A stretch of DNA of 64,000 nucleotides from Ekhidna lutea (lineage in GTDB: Bacteria; Bacteroidota; Bacteroidia; Cytophagales; Cyclobacteriaceae). Positions 9,601-17,769 of this stretch are shown piece after piece. The translations under genes were made by a program, and so were the position numbers. The notes below the pieces were generated by a model. It did not search any database. It was not told the DNA's origin and was given only the letters and a program-made list of their open reading frames with translations. The stretch lies in NCBI RefSeq assembly GCF_900188325.1, contig NZ_FZPD01000001.1, forward strand, positions 248,001 through 312,000. Reading direction: 5' to 3'. The stretch's first letter is position 1, and every line of letters starts with the position of its first letter.

Positions 9601-10132
9601 ATGGGTTGATAAAAGACACGAGTGAAAATCCTACAATTACTATGAAAAGGATGATTCCATATTTCTTTGCAGGTCGAAAATCAACAGCCTGAACAAATTT
9701 GAATCTTTTGAAATCCTGTGATTTTTTTTCTATCGCTGCTAACAGTAGGTCATTGTTTCCTTGATTGCCAAGCTGTAATGTGTTGATTAGCCGATCTTCC
9801 AGCTCAGAAAAATGTTTTGATATTTCTTTCGCTGCATCCTCATCACTTAATCCTTTCTTTATTTTGGCCAACTGAAGACCTGGCCTTATGATCAGGGAAT
9901 AGAAAGATATGAAAACAAGCAGTATAAAGCTGAAAAATAGAATTGCCCTCCCTGTGACGCCCAACCAAAACTTATGTTCCAGTCCGTTTATGCCTACGAA
10001 GAACACAGTGTTAAGAATCAAGAAGCCGAGTATACCAAGTATTATTTGACGGAAATAATACCTTTTCTTAAAAGATGCGAGTTTATATTTTATTTCTTCT
10101 AAACCACTCATAGTTGGAGTGTAAACGGACAA
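6641..10132 (-). CDS. DUF4175 family large membrane-anchored coiled-coil protein
   Basis: The protein has 1163 residues. The N-terminus has three likely membrane segments (about 27-47, 62-85 and 158-178), followed by a beta-rich region to about 500 that fits a periplasmic location. From about 510 to 740 it is a long charged coiled coil rich in Glu, Lys and Gln. A low-complexity Glu/Ser/Gln tract follows (about 740-830), then more helical and Met/Gln-rich sequence. The layout is that of DUF4175 proteins of Bacteroidota, whose function is unknown to me. It is co-transcribed with the RsbW-like kinase, and 19 bases separate it from the 118-aa gene upstream. Antisense open frames over the coiled coil are compositional artefacts. 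Confidence 0.8.
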   Translation of the reverse strand: MSVYTPTMSGLEEIKYKLASFKKRYYFRQIILGILGFLILNTVFFVGINGLEHKFWLGVTGRAILFFSFILLVFISFYSLIIRPGLQLAKIKKGLSDEDAAKEISKHFSELEDRLINTLQLGNQGNNDLLLAAIEKKSQDFKRFKFVQAVDFRPAKKYGIILFIVIVGFSLVSFINPSLISESSKRIVNFKKEYVPKAPFAFFVQNKSLEAFRGEDFTLTTKVDGNQLPESVYLIIDEKRYASAYSLKDKTFSHTFPKIQTDKKIQFEAAGFQSKTYNVRVRNRPDLVSMLIRVSEPNYTGGQIRTIENTGDLTILEGSTVLWQINTLASDSASIILNEKELRLSRTDESGFSLEERVFNDGSYEIELFNEFSKNKSELMYSIDVIEDEFPEIAAQYFPDSIGFEFLTLAGSISDDYGFTGLFINYRKQKQKEYTRIPLDINKKAGSQSFYANWNLDSLNIQQGQSLEVFISVKDNDQVNGPKETKANVFILQTPGSDEIDALISEKQDGVEDQLGDTEKKAEEIAERLEEIENRLKSEQKVDWQEKKLLNDIIEDREKLNEEIEKLKKQHEDLMKSSNRFQKQSEQLQEKNQKMQQLLDELMDEETKKLYEKLKELLKENNPSDQEVSQELNELKKSEQNLERDLERALELFKRLKMESTLEQNLQKLDTLSNKQETAADENSGKEEQEEINKEFDDFRDKMDQVQKMNQELKRPEALEDFELEERQIAKELREIMEQLEKESGDQNEGEKNQEGEENDSSESEEDTGENSEKENNQSSDSKPGENADKKEQNENQQGQQSQKSQQQKSKSTQQKQKNAAQKMKNLSKKLQNMQGGMQMEMMQANLDQLRDILDNLVKLSFNQEEIMLEMRQVSQSDPRFLELSQNQLKLKDDAKVIQDSLLSLASKVVQISSYVTREVGSINDNIDEAIDYLKDRNRGRALSSQQFAMTSINNLALLLDDTMQQMQMAMSEAMGNSSSGKKDQSQSMPDLQEMQNQLGEQINELKGSGKSGRELSEELARLAAEQEMIRRQMEMLKEAEDGKPGGGIGGDDLKRAIDMMEQNEVDLVNKRLTQQLINRQKQIMTRMLEAEKAQRNQEMDEEREAQKPSVISREIPPGFEKYLELKKKEIELLKTIPIELNPFYKKEVNDYFRRLSSDEEND

Positions 10133-10151
10133 TAAGAATCAAAGGTGCATG

Positions 10152-10508
10152 TTACCATCCAATTTCTTCTCTGAAATACTCTAAAATCTGAATTTTTAAC
10201 AATTTCTCCTGTTCCATGAGGTCAAATCGGGGTAATTTCTTAATCAGTTTCCAATGGGGCCATCCATCTTCATCATGTCCTTCTAATTCATAATATCCAG
10301 CCAGTGAAAGGACTTTGCAAATGGCAATGTGTAAAATGTCTTGCTTTTCCTCTTTTGAAAATGACCTTGCCCCAAGTCCCAACTCCTGAACCCCAACCAG
10401 GAATAGAACAGCATTTAAATCCGCAGGTCGCTTACCGGTCAATTCTTTTAACTTATAAAGCAGCTCAACCCATTCTTTTTGCAGATCCAGATCTTTTTTA
10501 TAGACCAT
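10152..10508 (-). CDS. Conserved small hypothetical protein (118 aa)
   Basis: This is a mostly helical soluble protein with no signal peptide. It contains a Trp-rich C-terminal part (EGHDEDGWPHWKLIKKLP). I do not recognise a named family, although the compact size and operon position suggest a conserved Bacteroidota protein. It is the first gene of the leftward DUF4175 operon and starts 22 bases from the divergent comF gene, so the two share a very short promoter region. Confidence 0.65.
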   Translation of the reverse strand: MVYKKDLDLQKEWVELLYKLKELTGKRPADLNAVLFLVGVQELGLGARSFSKEEKQDILHIAICKVLSLAGYYELEGHDEDGWPHWKLIKKLPRFDLMEQEKLLKIQILEYFREEIGW

Positions 10509-10530
10509 TATTTATGATTATTTTTTCCAA

Positions 10531-11196
10531 ATGATCAGAGATTTCGTTTCACTTCTTTTCCCCCAGAACTGTCTTAATTGTGCACAGTCTTTAATATCTG
10601 AAGAGCAATTTATATGTACAAACTGTAAAATAGACTTACCTGTAACCAGTGATCACAAAAACCCGGAAAATGATCTATTCAGGAAGTTTGCATTTGAGCC
10701 AAAGATAAAGTCAGCAAGTGCTTATTTGTATTACAGCCGAGAAGGTATTACCAGAAAATTACTACACAACTTAAAATATAAGGGGAAGAAGGAAATTGGC
10801 AAAACCTTGGGTCAATGGATGACACCAACGTTAGAGTTCCTCGAATTTGATTTTGTCTTACCTGTACCACTACACCCGTCTAAGGTGAGGAAACGTGGCT
10901 ATAACCAGAGCGAGCAGATAGCAATAGGAATTGCTGAGGTCTTCGCTCTGGATGTAAAATCGGATCTGGTAAAGAGAAAAATTGCAACAAAAAGCCAAAC
11001 AAATAAATCAAAGGCAGATCGGTGGATCAATATGGAGAATGTTTACTCCGAGGTTCATGAAGATTTGTCTGGCCAATCGGTACTAATCGTTGATGATGTG
11101 ATCACTACAGGAGCAACCATAGGTATGCTAAGTCAAAGACTTATACAAGCCAATGTCGAATCTATTCATTTAGCTTCTGTAGCCAGGGGAAAATAA
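10531..11196 (+). CDS. comF: ComF family phosphoribosyltransferase-like protein
   Basis: The protein has 221 residues. An N-terminal zinc-ribbon pair (CLNC and CTNC, residues about 14-33) is followed by the double-zinc-ribbon/PRTase layout of ComF. The PRPP-binding motif VLIVDDVITTGATI lies at about 185-198, and the HPSKVRKRGYNQSE segment is also family-typical. ComF proteins support DNA uptake in naturally competent bacteria and are also found in non-competent ones. It diverges from the 118-aa gene and converges on gldJ, with a hairpin terminator between. Confidence 0.9.
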   Translation: MIRDFVSLLFPQNCLNCAQSLISEEQFICTNCKIDLPVTSDHKNPENDLFRKFAFEPKIKSASAYLYYSREGITRKLLHNLKYKGKKEIGKTLGQWMTPTLEFLEFDFVLPVPLHPSKVRKRGYNQSEQIAIGIAEVFALDVKSDLVKRKIATKSQTNKSKADRWINMENVYSEVHEDLSGQSVLIVDDVITTGATIGMLSQRLIQANVESIHLASVARGK

Positions 11197-11200
11197 AAAA

Positions 11201-11223
11201 AGGCTACTCTTTACGAGTAGCCT
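11201..11223. terminator. Bidirectional rho-independent terminator between comF and gldJ
   Basis: A perfect 9-base stem (11201-11209 with 11215-11223) encloses a 5-base loop. Read leftward it is followed by a run of six T residues (11195-11200), making a strong terminator for gldJ. Read rightward the tail is weaker. Confidence 0.85.
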
Positions 11224-11249
11224 AATGAAAAATCTGTGAGATTTAATTT

Positions 11250-12584
11250 TTAGAAGTTGGATCCAGCTCTAATCATTGCGCATCTAAACCCAATGGTAGA
11301 AGTAGCAGAATCTTCGAACAAGAATCTTCTGGTTCCAGGGGATAGCCAATAAGCTACATCCGCCCACGAACCACCTTTATAAACTCTTACTCTTCTCTTT
11401 GGCGGGTTGTCTGCATTGTAAGACTTCTGCAGTCCTGAAGTTTTTACCCACTCTTCTTCTGTGTAGGCTCCTTCATTACCAATATACGAGTAATCAGAAT
11501 CGTAATCATCTTCAGAGTCTAGCACAGCATCTCTACGTGCTGGGTTTAGATCATCCATATCCTGGAATGAAAGCGGACGGTACACATCTTGCACCCACTC
11601 GTTCACATTTCCAGCCATGTTGTATAGTCCAAAATCGTTTGGAGGGTAATCGTAGATATAGGTGGTGATCATCGCACCATCATTTAGCTTACCAGCGATA
11701 CCGGCATAGTCACCATTACCTCTCTTGAAGTTTGCAAGGAAATACCCCATGCTCTTTCCGTATGGATTTCTTAAAGCATGGCCATCCCAAGGATAAAGTC
11801 TTTTGTGTGTCTGGTTTTCATCCAACCATTGAGTTCCTATAAGTGCTTGCGCAGCATATTCCCACTCTGCTTCTGTTGGCAACCTATAGCCTGGAAGTAC
11901 AACTCCAGAGCTAAGGCCTGGAACTGAACCTGCTGATGCAGCAAGGTCTCCACCCTCTGCTCCTGCAAAAGCATCATCTCCTGATGCAACAGGGTCAAGG
12001 TAGCCAGCATCTTCAGCTAACTTTAGGTTTACAACTGTAGTTCTCCACTTACAATAGTTTACTGCTTGTCTCCAGTTTACTCCTACAACAGGAAAGTATC
12101 TGAATCCAGGATATCTGTAGTAACTATTTACGTATGGGTCGTTGTAAGCAAGGTCTTTTGCCCAAACGGTGGTATCCGGGAGGTTGTTTCTCCAGTAATA
12201 ATCGTCTGAGTCTTGCTTGATGTAGTATTCGTACTCTAACCAGTGGATATTAGCAACTTCTGTTTCATCCATATAGAATGAAGCAACTGTAACTGCTCTT
12301 TCCAGGTTGTCATGCGCATACATAACATCTTCTTCAAATGATCCAAGCACAGTTCTACCTCCCTCGATAAAAACAAGGTTTGGTCCGTCTGGCTGTCCCT
12401 GAAAATCACTGACTTGAAAACCACCTTCTTCGTTAAACTCCAGGCCGGTGGCAGAGCTGGCAAAACCTGGATTTTCTGCTGATGGTGCGCCTCCGCTTCC
12501 TCCAAGGAAGTTACATGCACCTAAAAAAACTACAGCCAAAGCAAAGAAACCTGTGCTCTTAGCTGCTCTCACATAATTTTTCAT
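11250..12584 (-). CDS. gldJ: Gliding motility / T9SS lipoprotein GldJ
   Basis: The start at 12582-12584 gives 444 residues beginning with a clean lipoprotein signal peptide ending in the lipobox LGAC. An in-frame ATG at 12662 would place 26 unlikely residues before it. The mature protein is a formylglycine-generating-enzyme-like (SUMF1) fold: FIEGGRTVLGS, YMDETEVANIHWLEY, RLPTEAEWEYAA, NEWVQDVYRP, YKGGSWAD and GFRCA appear in order. The spacing and the Asp-Glu-Thr-Glu-Val element match GldJ of flavobacteria rather than a generic sulfatase modifier. GldJ is an outer-membrane lipoprotein needed for gliding and stable T9SS function. It stands alone between comF and mfd, with a strong terminator downstream. 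Confidence 0.88.
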   Translation of the reverse strand: MKNYVRAAKSTGFFALAVVFLGACNFLGGSGGAPSAENPGFASSATGLEFNEEGGFQVSDFQGQPDGPNLVFIEGGRTVLGSFEEDVMYAHDNLERAVTVASFYMDETEVANIHWLEYEYYIKQDSDDYYWRNNLPDTTVWAKDLAYNDPYVNSYYRYPGFRYFPVVGVNWRQAVNYCKWRTTVVNLKLAEDAGYLDPVASGDDAFAGAEGGDLAASAGSVPGLSSGVVLPGYRLPTEAEWEYAAQALIGTQWLDENQTHKRLYPWDGHALRNPYGKSMGYFLANFKRGNGDYAGIAGKLNDGAMITTYIYDYPPNDFGLYNMAGNVNEWVQDVYRPLSFQDMDDLNPARRDAVLDSEDDYDSDYSYIGNEGAYTEEEWVKTSGLQKSYNADNPPKRRVRVYKGGSWADVAYWLSPGTRRFLFEDSATSTIGFRCAMIRAGSNF

Positions 12585-12731
12585 AACACCGTTTGAATTT
12601 GTCTTGAAACGTTTCAACGTACTAATAAACACAAATATTTCAAAAAACCCATCGTAAGTCAATGGATTTTAGATTAAACCTTAATGATTAAATGCTTTTT
12701 AGACTCCTTTTATTGTTTGAAGTTGAAGTTT

Positions 12732-15700
12732 TTATGCGTGAGTTAATGGTGTGTGCATCTGCTCGATCACTTCTCGTGCGTTACTTATAGTGCCTACATT
12801 TTCAACACTTATCAGAAGTTTATTCTTGACCTCTTTCATCTTACTGTCATGTGGGTTTGACTTGATGAAGCTGAGCACGTTTCCAAATCTTGGCGACTGA
12901 AAGTACTCCTGTGGCTTTTTGTCAGAAATGTAGCAACGCATTTTATTGTTTTTGATCGTCACCTTTTCAAAACCTATTTGAATTGCTTTCCACCGAAGTT
13001 TTACCGTTTCTGTCAGGTTGTTAACACCATTTGGAAGTGGGCCAAACCGGTCTTTCATCATTTTAATAAAGTCATTTAGCTCCTCTTCAGACTTTAAGTC
13101 ATCAAGTTTGGTGTAAAGCCCTAATCGTTCAGAGATATTACTTACATAATCTTCAGGGATCAACGCTTCAAAATCTGTTTCCACATTGCAGTCTTCAATC
13201 ATTTTTTCGACTGCATCCTTGTTTTTCATAAGGTCCGTTTCGAAAAGCTGCTTGAACTCACCTTCTTTTAGTTCCTGCACCGCTTCGTCTAGAATTTTGT
13301 GGTACATGTCAAAACCCATGTCATTGATAAACCCGCTTTGTTCTGCACCAAGTAAGTTTCCGGCTCCACGAATGTCCAGGTCTCTCATCGCTACCTTAAA
13401 CCCATCTCCCAGATCAGAAAACTCTTCAAGTGTATTAAGACGTTTACGTGCGTCACTTGTAAGTACGGAAGTTGGAGGCGTCAGCATAAAACAATATGCT
13501 TTCGTATTGGATCTTCCCACCCGACCCCTCATTTGGTGAAGGTCAGAAAGCCCAAACATATGGGCGTTGTTAATGATGATGGTATTAGCATTTGGAATAT
13601 CAAGGCCACTTTCAATGATATTGGTTGATACCAGCACATCATATTCGCCTTCAATAAACTTTAGCATTACCTTTTCTAGCTGAGCTCCTTCCATTTGACC
13701 ATGTGCAATTCCAATTTTTGAGTCAGGTACGAGTTTGAAAATCATATTGCCCACTTGCTCAATATCGCTGACACGATTGTGAACCATAAAAACCTGTCCG
13801 CCCCTTCTAACCTCATGACTTACTGCATCGCGAATGACTTCTTCGTTGAACTCATGTAGTTCCGTTGTGACGGGCCGCCTGTTTGGTGGAGGAGTAGAAA
13901 TAATTGACAAATCTCTAGCACCCATTAGTGAGAAGTGTAGTGTTCTTGGGATTGGTGTTGCTGTCAGTGTTAGCGCATCAACATTCACTCGCATATCTTT
14001 CAAACGTTCCTTCACCTTCACTCCAAACTTTTGCTCCTCATCTATGATCATTAAGCCCAGGTCTTTGAACTCAATGTCTTTGTTCACAATTCGGTGAGTA
14101 CCGATAAGGATATCTATTTTTCCCTCCTTGACTCTTTTCTTTATATCATTGATCTGTTTAGTGCTTTTGAAGCGATTGATATAGTCAATGGAGACGAGCA
14201 TACTTTCAAGCCGAGCGGCAAATGTCCGGTGGTGCTGCATAGCAAGAATAGTAGTGGGAACCAGTACAGCCACCTGCTTACCTGAGTTAACGGCTTTAAA
14301 TGCAGCACGTATTGCAATCTCTGTTTTTCCGAAACCAACATCCCCACAAACCAACCGGTCCATTGGGTGCTCCAATTCCATATCTGCTTTTACATCAGAG
14401 GTGGCCATTGACTGATCTGGAGTATCCTGATACATGAAGGAAGATTCAAGCTCTGCCTGCAGGTAATCATCCGGAGGAAACGCATACCCCTGAGCTGCCT
14501 TTCGCTTTGCATAGAGCTGAATAAGATCTTTCGCAATGTCCTTAACCTTTCGCTTTACTTTTTTCTTCTTGTTTTCCCATTCTGGTGAACCAAGTTTATT
14601 GATTGAAGGAGGTTCCCCTTCTTTTCCGGAATATTTTGAAACCTTGTGTAAGGAATGCAAACTGACATACAGCAAATCATCATCTCTGTACACGAGCCGC
14701 ATTGCCTCCTGCTTATTACTACCAACATCTACAGTGTCCAATCCGGCAAACCGCCCAACGCCATGATCAATATGGGTTACAAAATCTCCAGGCTGGAGCG
14801 TCTTAAGTTCTTTGAGCGTTAGTGCTTTGCTTTTGGTAAACTTCTCTTTTCCCTTGTAACGATGAAATCGGTCAAAAATCTGATGGTCAGTATAAAGGCA
14901 GATTTCTTCATGGTCGTCTATGAAGCCTTCACGAAGGGAGGCGGTTACACCATCGAATGAAATCTCCGGATCAATTTCTTCGAAAATTGTTACAAGACGC
15001 TCGATTTGCTTGAAGGATTCTGCTGCAATAAGTTTTTGATAGTTTCTTTCCTGCAATTCCTTTAAGCTTTCGGCAAGTAGCGAAAAGTTTTTATGGAAGG
15101 AGGGTTGTGGGCGGACGGCAAGTGTGAGCTCCTCATCGGGCGGAAGGTAGAACCTGCTTCCAAACTCAACTTTCTTGAATTTCTCTAAAGATTGAGTAAA
15201 TGAATCTTGGGTTTCAAACAATTGGTTGGGTGAGGTAATCAATTTAGAGTCGCCGCTCATTTCTTTTATCACCTGAAACTGCTCTTCTACCTTGTGAAAA
15301 GACTTATCAATAATATCAAGCGATTGCTGGTGATCTTTCAACCAGATTACGGTTTCTGATGGAATGTAATCCAGGAATGACTGCCTTTCTTCGCTTACCA
15401 ATTTTGTTTGTACATTCGGAATAAGCGAAATGTGATCAAGTTCTTTAGTTGAAAGCTGAGATTCAGGATCAAACTCTCTTATGGTTTCGACTTCATCGCC
15501 AAAAAGCTCTAACCTGTATGGCTGTTCATGGGAATATGAAAACACATCGATGATGCCGCCTCGAACAGAAAATTGTCCAGGCTCATATACAAAATCTGTT
15601 TTCTCGAAATCATATGTTATTAGCAGGTCGGCAAGAAATTCTATATCCAGCTGTTCGCCAGGCTTTGCAGTAAAGGTGTTGGATACAAGGGATCGCTTGT

Positions 15701-16103
15701 TTATTACTTTTTCTGAGAGGGCTTCCGGATAAGTGATGATTAAAAGATTTTGCCGATCATTAAGCTCATTGAGCACCTCGGCCCTTTGCAGAATGTTCGC
15801 ATTCTCAATTTCTTCATAGTGATATGGCTTTTTGTATGAAGATGGGAATGAAATAAATTCATCCTCAAGAAAGTTTGATAGATCCGTACTGAAGTATGAT
15901 GCTTCTTCAAAATCATGAAGAACGATGAGGTGTATTCCTCCAATTTTTTTAAATGTAGCGGCAACCAGTACTGCATCATAGCTGCCTGCAATTCCCTTCA
16001 ACCGCAACTGTTTTTTCTTATTGAGGCTCTCTGCTATTGCTTCAACGTTGCTGCTCTCCTGGTACTTTAGTAGTAAATCTTTCGTATTCAAACCCACATT
16101 CAA
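12732..16103 (-). CDS. mfd: Transcription-repair coupling factor Mfd
   Basis: The protein has 1123 residues. Mfd removes stalled RNA polymerase at DNA lesions and recruits UvrA. The UvrB-like N-terminal module is followed by the CarD-type polymerase-binding domain (FVTHIDHGVGRFAGLD, about 450-465). The helicase motifs are GDVGFGKTEIAIRAAF (Walker A), DEEQKFGV (DExQ-type Walker B) and TATPIPRTLHF, and the motif VI region is HQMRGRVGRSN. The C-terminal TRCF D7 domain ends the protein. It is encoded singly with its own promoter. The length is near the usual 1100-1150. Confidence 0.97.
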   Translation of the reverse strand: MNVGLNTKDLLLKYQESSNVEAIAESLNKKKQLRLKGIAGSYDAVLVAATFKKIGGIHLIVLHDFEEASYFSTDLSNFLEDEFISFPSSYKKPYHYEEIENANILQRAEVLNELNDRQNLLIITYPEALSEKVINKRSLVSNTFTAKPGEQLDIEFLADLLITYDFEKTDFVYEPGQFSVRGGIIDVFSYSHEQPYRLELFGDEVETIREFDPESQLSTKELDHISLIPNVQTKLVSEERQSFLDYIPSETVIWLKDHQQSLDIIDKSFHKVEEQFQVIKEMSGDSKLITSPNQLFETQDSFTQSLEKFKKVEFGSRFYLPPDEELTLAVRPQPSFHKNFSLLAESLKELQERNYQKLIAAESFKQIERLVTIFEEIDPEISFDGVTASLREGFIDDHEEICLYTDHQIFDRFHRYKGKEKFTKSKALTLKELKTLQPGDFVTHIDHGVGRFAGLDTVDVGSNKQEAMRLVYRDDDLLYVSLHSLHKVSKYSGKEGEPPSINKLGSPEWENKKKKVKRKVKDIAKDLIQLYAKRKAAQGYAFPPDDYLQAELESSFMYQDTPDQSMATSDVKADMELEHPMDRLVCGDVGFGKTEIAIRAAFKAVNSGKQVAVLVPTTILAMQHHRTFAARLESMLVSIDYINRFKSTKQINDIKKRVKEGKIDILIGTHRIVNKDIEFKDLGLMIIDEEQKFGVKVKERLKDMRVNVDALTLTATPIPRTLHFSLMGARDLSIISTPPPNRRPVTTELHEFNEEVIRDAVSHEVRRGGQVFMVHNRVSDIEQVGNMIFKLVPDSKIGIAHGQMEGAQLEKVMLKFIEGEYDVLVSTNIIESGLDIPNANTIIINNAHMFGLSDLHQMRGRVGRSNTKAYCFMLTPPTSVLTSDARKRLNTLEEFSDLGDGFKVAMRDLDIRGAGNLLGAEQSGFINDMGFDMYHKILDEAVQELKEGEFKQLFETDLMKNKDAVEKMIEDCNVETDFEALIPEDYVSNISERLGLYTKLDDLKSEEELNDFIKMMKDRFGPLPNGVNNLTETVKLRWKAIQIGFEKVTIKNNKMRCYISDKKPQEYFQSPRFGNVLSFIKSNPHDSKMKEVKNKLLISVENVGTISNAREVIEQMHTPLTHA

Positions 16104-16115
16104 AAATTAGATTGG

Positions 16116-16145
16116 CAAAAGTAACGTTTATACTACATGCACAAG
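16116..16145 (-). promoter_or_regulatory. Putative mfd promoter (Bacteroidota -7/-33 type)
   Basis: On the minus strand a perfect TAnnTTTG -7 element (TACTTTTG, 16123-16116) lies 12 bases before the mfd ATG. A TTG at 16145-16143 sits 19 bases upstream, the usual Bacteroidota spacing. The -33 match is partial. Confidence 0.6.
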
Positions 16146-16440
16146 CCTCAAATGGTTTTGACCATCACACCAGTAGATACTTGTTAATAGATCATAAGCG
16201 GTCATTCATCTAAAAAATGAACTATTTCAAGATGTGATTGCAACATTTAGTGTCTTTCATGTGTATTAAGAGCAAAGACATTCATAATAAATTGAACTTC
16301 GTTCGTTTATTGAAAGACTTTCTTTTAGGTTAGGTTGGTGATTAGGCGTGTACCGTTCTTCGGGCACGCCTTCTCTTTTTTTGGTTCATTCCTATTCTAC
16401 AAATCCTTCGCTAATTTCACTTTAGGTTTAACTTTAACGC
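16124..16440. other. Gene-free interval, possibly encoding a small RNA
   Basis: Between the divergent mfd and S1/P1 nuclease genes there are 337 bases without a convincing reading frame. The mfd promoter occupies the left edge. A rightward terminator-like hairpin at 16345-16382 ends about 60 bases before the nuclease ATG, so something in this interval may be transcribed rightward and terminated there. I could not identify a clear promoter for it or a known RNA family. Confidence 0.35.
16345..16382 (+). terminator. Rightward intrinsic terminator with no obvious upstream gene
   Basis: GGCGTG (16345-16350) pairs with CACGCC (16365-16370). An inner CCG/CGG pairing closes a TTCTT loop, and the stem is followed by a T-rich tail ending in seven T residues (16376-16382). 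It ends 58 bases before the nuclease start codon. Confidence 0.55.
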
Positions 16441-17208
16441 ATGAAAAGATTCGTCCTTCCATTAATTACGCTCTTAATAGTTTCTCAATCTTTTGCCTGG
16501 GGCCCCACTGGTCATCGAATAGTAGGTTTAATAGCAGAGCGGCACCTTACTAATAAAGCAAGGAAAAACATTGAAAAAGCATTGGGGTTTGAAACCCTTG
16601 CTGAGGTAAGTTATTACATGGATTTTATTAAGTCAGATGACAAATATGATTACATGTATGACTGGCATTTCGCAACTATTCCAACAGGAAAAACCTACGA
16701 AGAAGCGGGCACTCCTGAGGAAGGTGATGTGATAGTGGCCCTTCAACGTTTAATTTCTGAGCTGGAAACAAAGGAATTTACAGATGGGGATGAAGCGTTT
16801 GCGTTGAAATGTCTCGTTCACCTAATTGGAGATATTCACCAGCCGCTCCATGTTGGTAATGGAGAAGATCGGGGTGCGAATGATGTGAAATTAGACTTTT
16901 TCTGGAAAAGCTCTAACCTGCACAGGGTATGGGATAGCCAAATGATAGAGGAGCAAAAGTTTAGCTATACAGAATACGCAGAATGGATAGATCACCCTAC
17001 TGCAAAACAGCTTGAAGATTGGTCTTCTCTTAATGTTTTAGATTGGGCTTATGAATCAGTGAAGTATCGGGAACAGTGTTATAACACGGTACCGGAGGAC
17101 AAAAAGCTAAGCTATGATTATGTATACGAAAACTTAGATTTATTAAATCAGCGATTGCTTCAAGCGGGTATAAGACTGGCTAATGTCTTAAATGAAATAT
17201 ACGGTTAG
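16441..17208 (+). CDS. Secreted S1/P1-type nuclease
   Basis: The protein has 255 residues. The signal peptide ends at about residue 19, leaving a mature N-terminal Trp (AWGPTGH), which in S1/P1 nucleases coordinates zinc through its amino group. Further ligand motifs are GPTGHRIVG, HLIGDIHQPLHVGNGEDRGAND and NLHRVWD. The enzyme cuts single-stranded DNA/RNA and removes 3'-phosphates, and it probably acts outside the cytoplasm in nucleic-acid scavenging. It overlaps the convergent TerB-like gene by 4 bases. Confidence 0.92.
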   Translation: MKRFVLPLITLLIVSQSFAWGPTGHRIVGLIAERHLTNKARKNIEKALGFETLAEVSYYMDFIKSDDKYDYMYDWHFATIPTGKTYEEAGTPEEGDVIVALQRLISELETKEFTDGDEAFALKCLVHLIGDIHQPLHVGNGEDRGANDVKLDFFWKSSNLHRVWDSQMIEEQKFSYTEYAEWIDHPTAKQLEDWSSLNVLDWAYESVKYREQCYNTVPEDKKLSYDYVYENLDLLNQRLLQAGIRLANVLNEIYG

Positions 17209-17663
17209 AGAATAGTCATTCGAAGTTTATCCGCTGCATGTTCTAGATCCACTAAAGCCTCAATAGCAAAAACAGTTTCCATGGGGACCTTTAATATTTG
17301 GGCCGCATGGCTCACCTGCTCTTTTTCATCTTGAGCATAATCACCATCTGCACTTGACATCCGGATGGCATCATAGATGAGCAACTTGTTGAAGTTTGCA
17401 AATGAACTTGAGTTGAAATCATAAAATATTTCCTCCAGATCACCTTCTTCAAAATCATACTCCTCCCAGTCGGCAATAATATCTTCGTCCACACCAACAG
17501 CTTGTGCACATTCGATTGTGAGCCACTCAAGCTCGGGATCAGAAACCTCTCCATCAGAACCGGCGATTGTCAGAAGTGCATACCCATACTGTCTCCATGA
17601 CTCTTTTGGAACCATCGTTATTCCGTAAAAAGAAGGTGCTATTTTGAATATTTCCATGCTCAT
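17205..17663 (-). CDS. TerB-like acidic helical protein
   Basis: I chose the ATG at 17661-17663 (152 residues) because the upstream extension runs into the divergent gene and is of poor quality. Two similar helical segments (ALLTIAGSDGEVSDPELEWL and IRMSSADGDYAQDEKEQVS) match the paired Asp-Gly-containing helices of TerB/DjlA-like domains, which may bind metal. The protein is strongly acidic and has no signal peptide. Its function is unknown. It diverges from the DUF4301 gene across a 106-base gap and overlaps the end of the nuclease gene by 4 bases. Confidence 0.7.
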   Translation of the reverse strand: MSMEIFKIAPSFYGITMVPKESWRQYGYALLTIAGSDGEVSDPELEWLTIECAQAVGVDEDIIADWEEYDFEEGDLEEIFYDFNSSSFANFNKLLIYDAIRMSSADGDYAQDEKEQVSHAAQILKVPMETVFAIEALVDLEHAADKLRMTIL

Positions 17664-17691
17664 GCCGTTCTGATTTAAGATTTGGACAAAC

Positions 17692-17703
17692 CAAATTAAT
17701 TTG
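17692..17703. promoter_or_regulatory. Palindromic CAAATTAATTTG in the divergent promoter region
   Basis: This perfect 12-base palindrome lies between the divergent starts at 17663 and 17770. On each strand it reads TTAATTTG, one base from the TAnnTTTG -7 element, so it may serve both genes or be an operator. Confidence 0.35.
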
Positions 17704-17769
17704 TTTTCATATGAAAATGAACAACTTCGCGGGGGGAATTTTATTTTTAAGGTTTTGACAACCAAATCA

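Noticed and set aside
12585-12662. N-terminal extension of GldJ to an upstream ATG
   Set aside because: The extra 26 residues would bury the clear lipoprotein signal peptide that starts at 12584.
16335-16553. Small frame overlapping the S1/P1 nuclease start
   Set aside because: It crosses the terminator hairpin and the signal-peptide region of the nuclease in another frame; composition is not protein-like.
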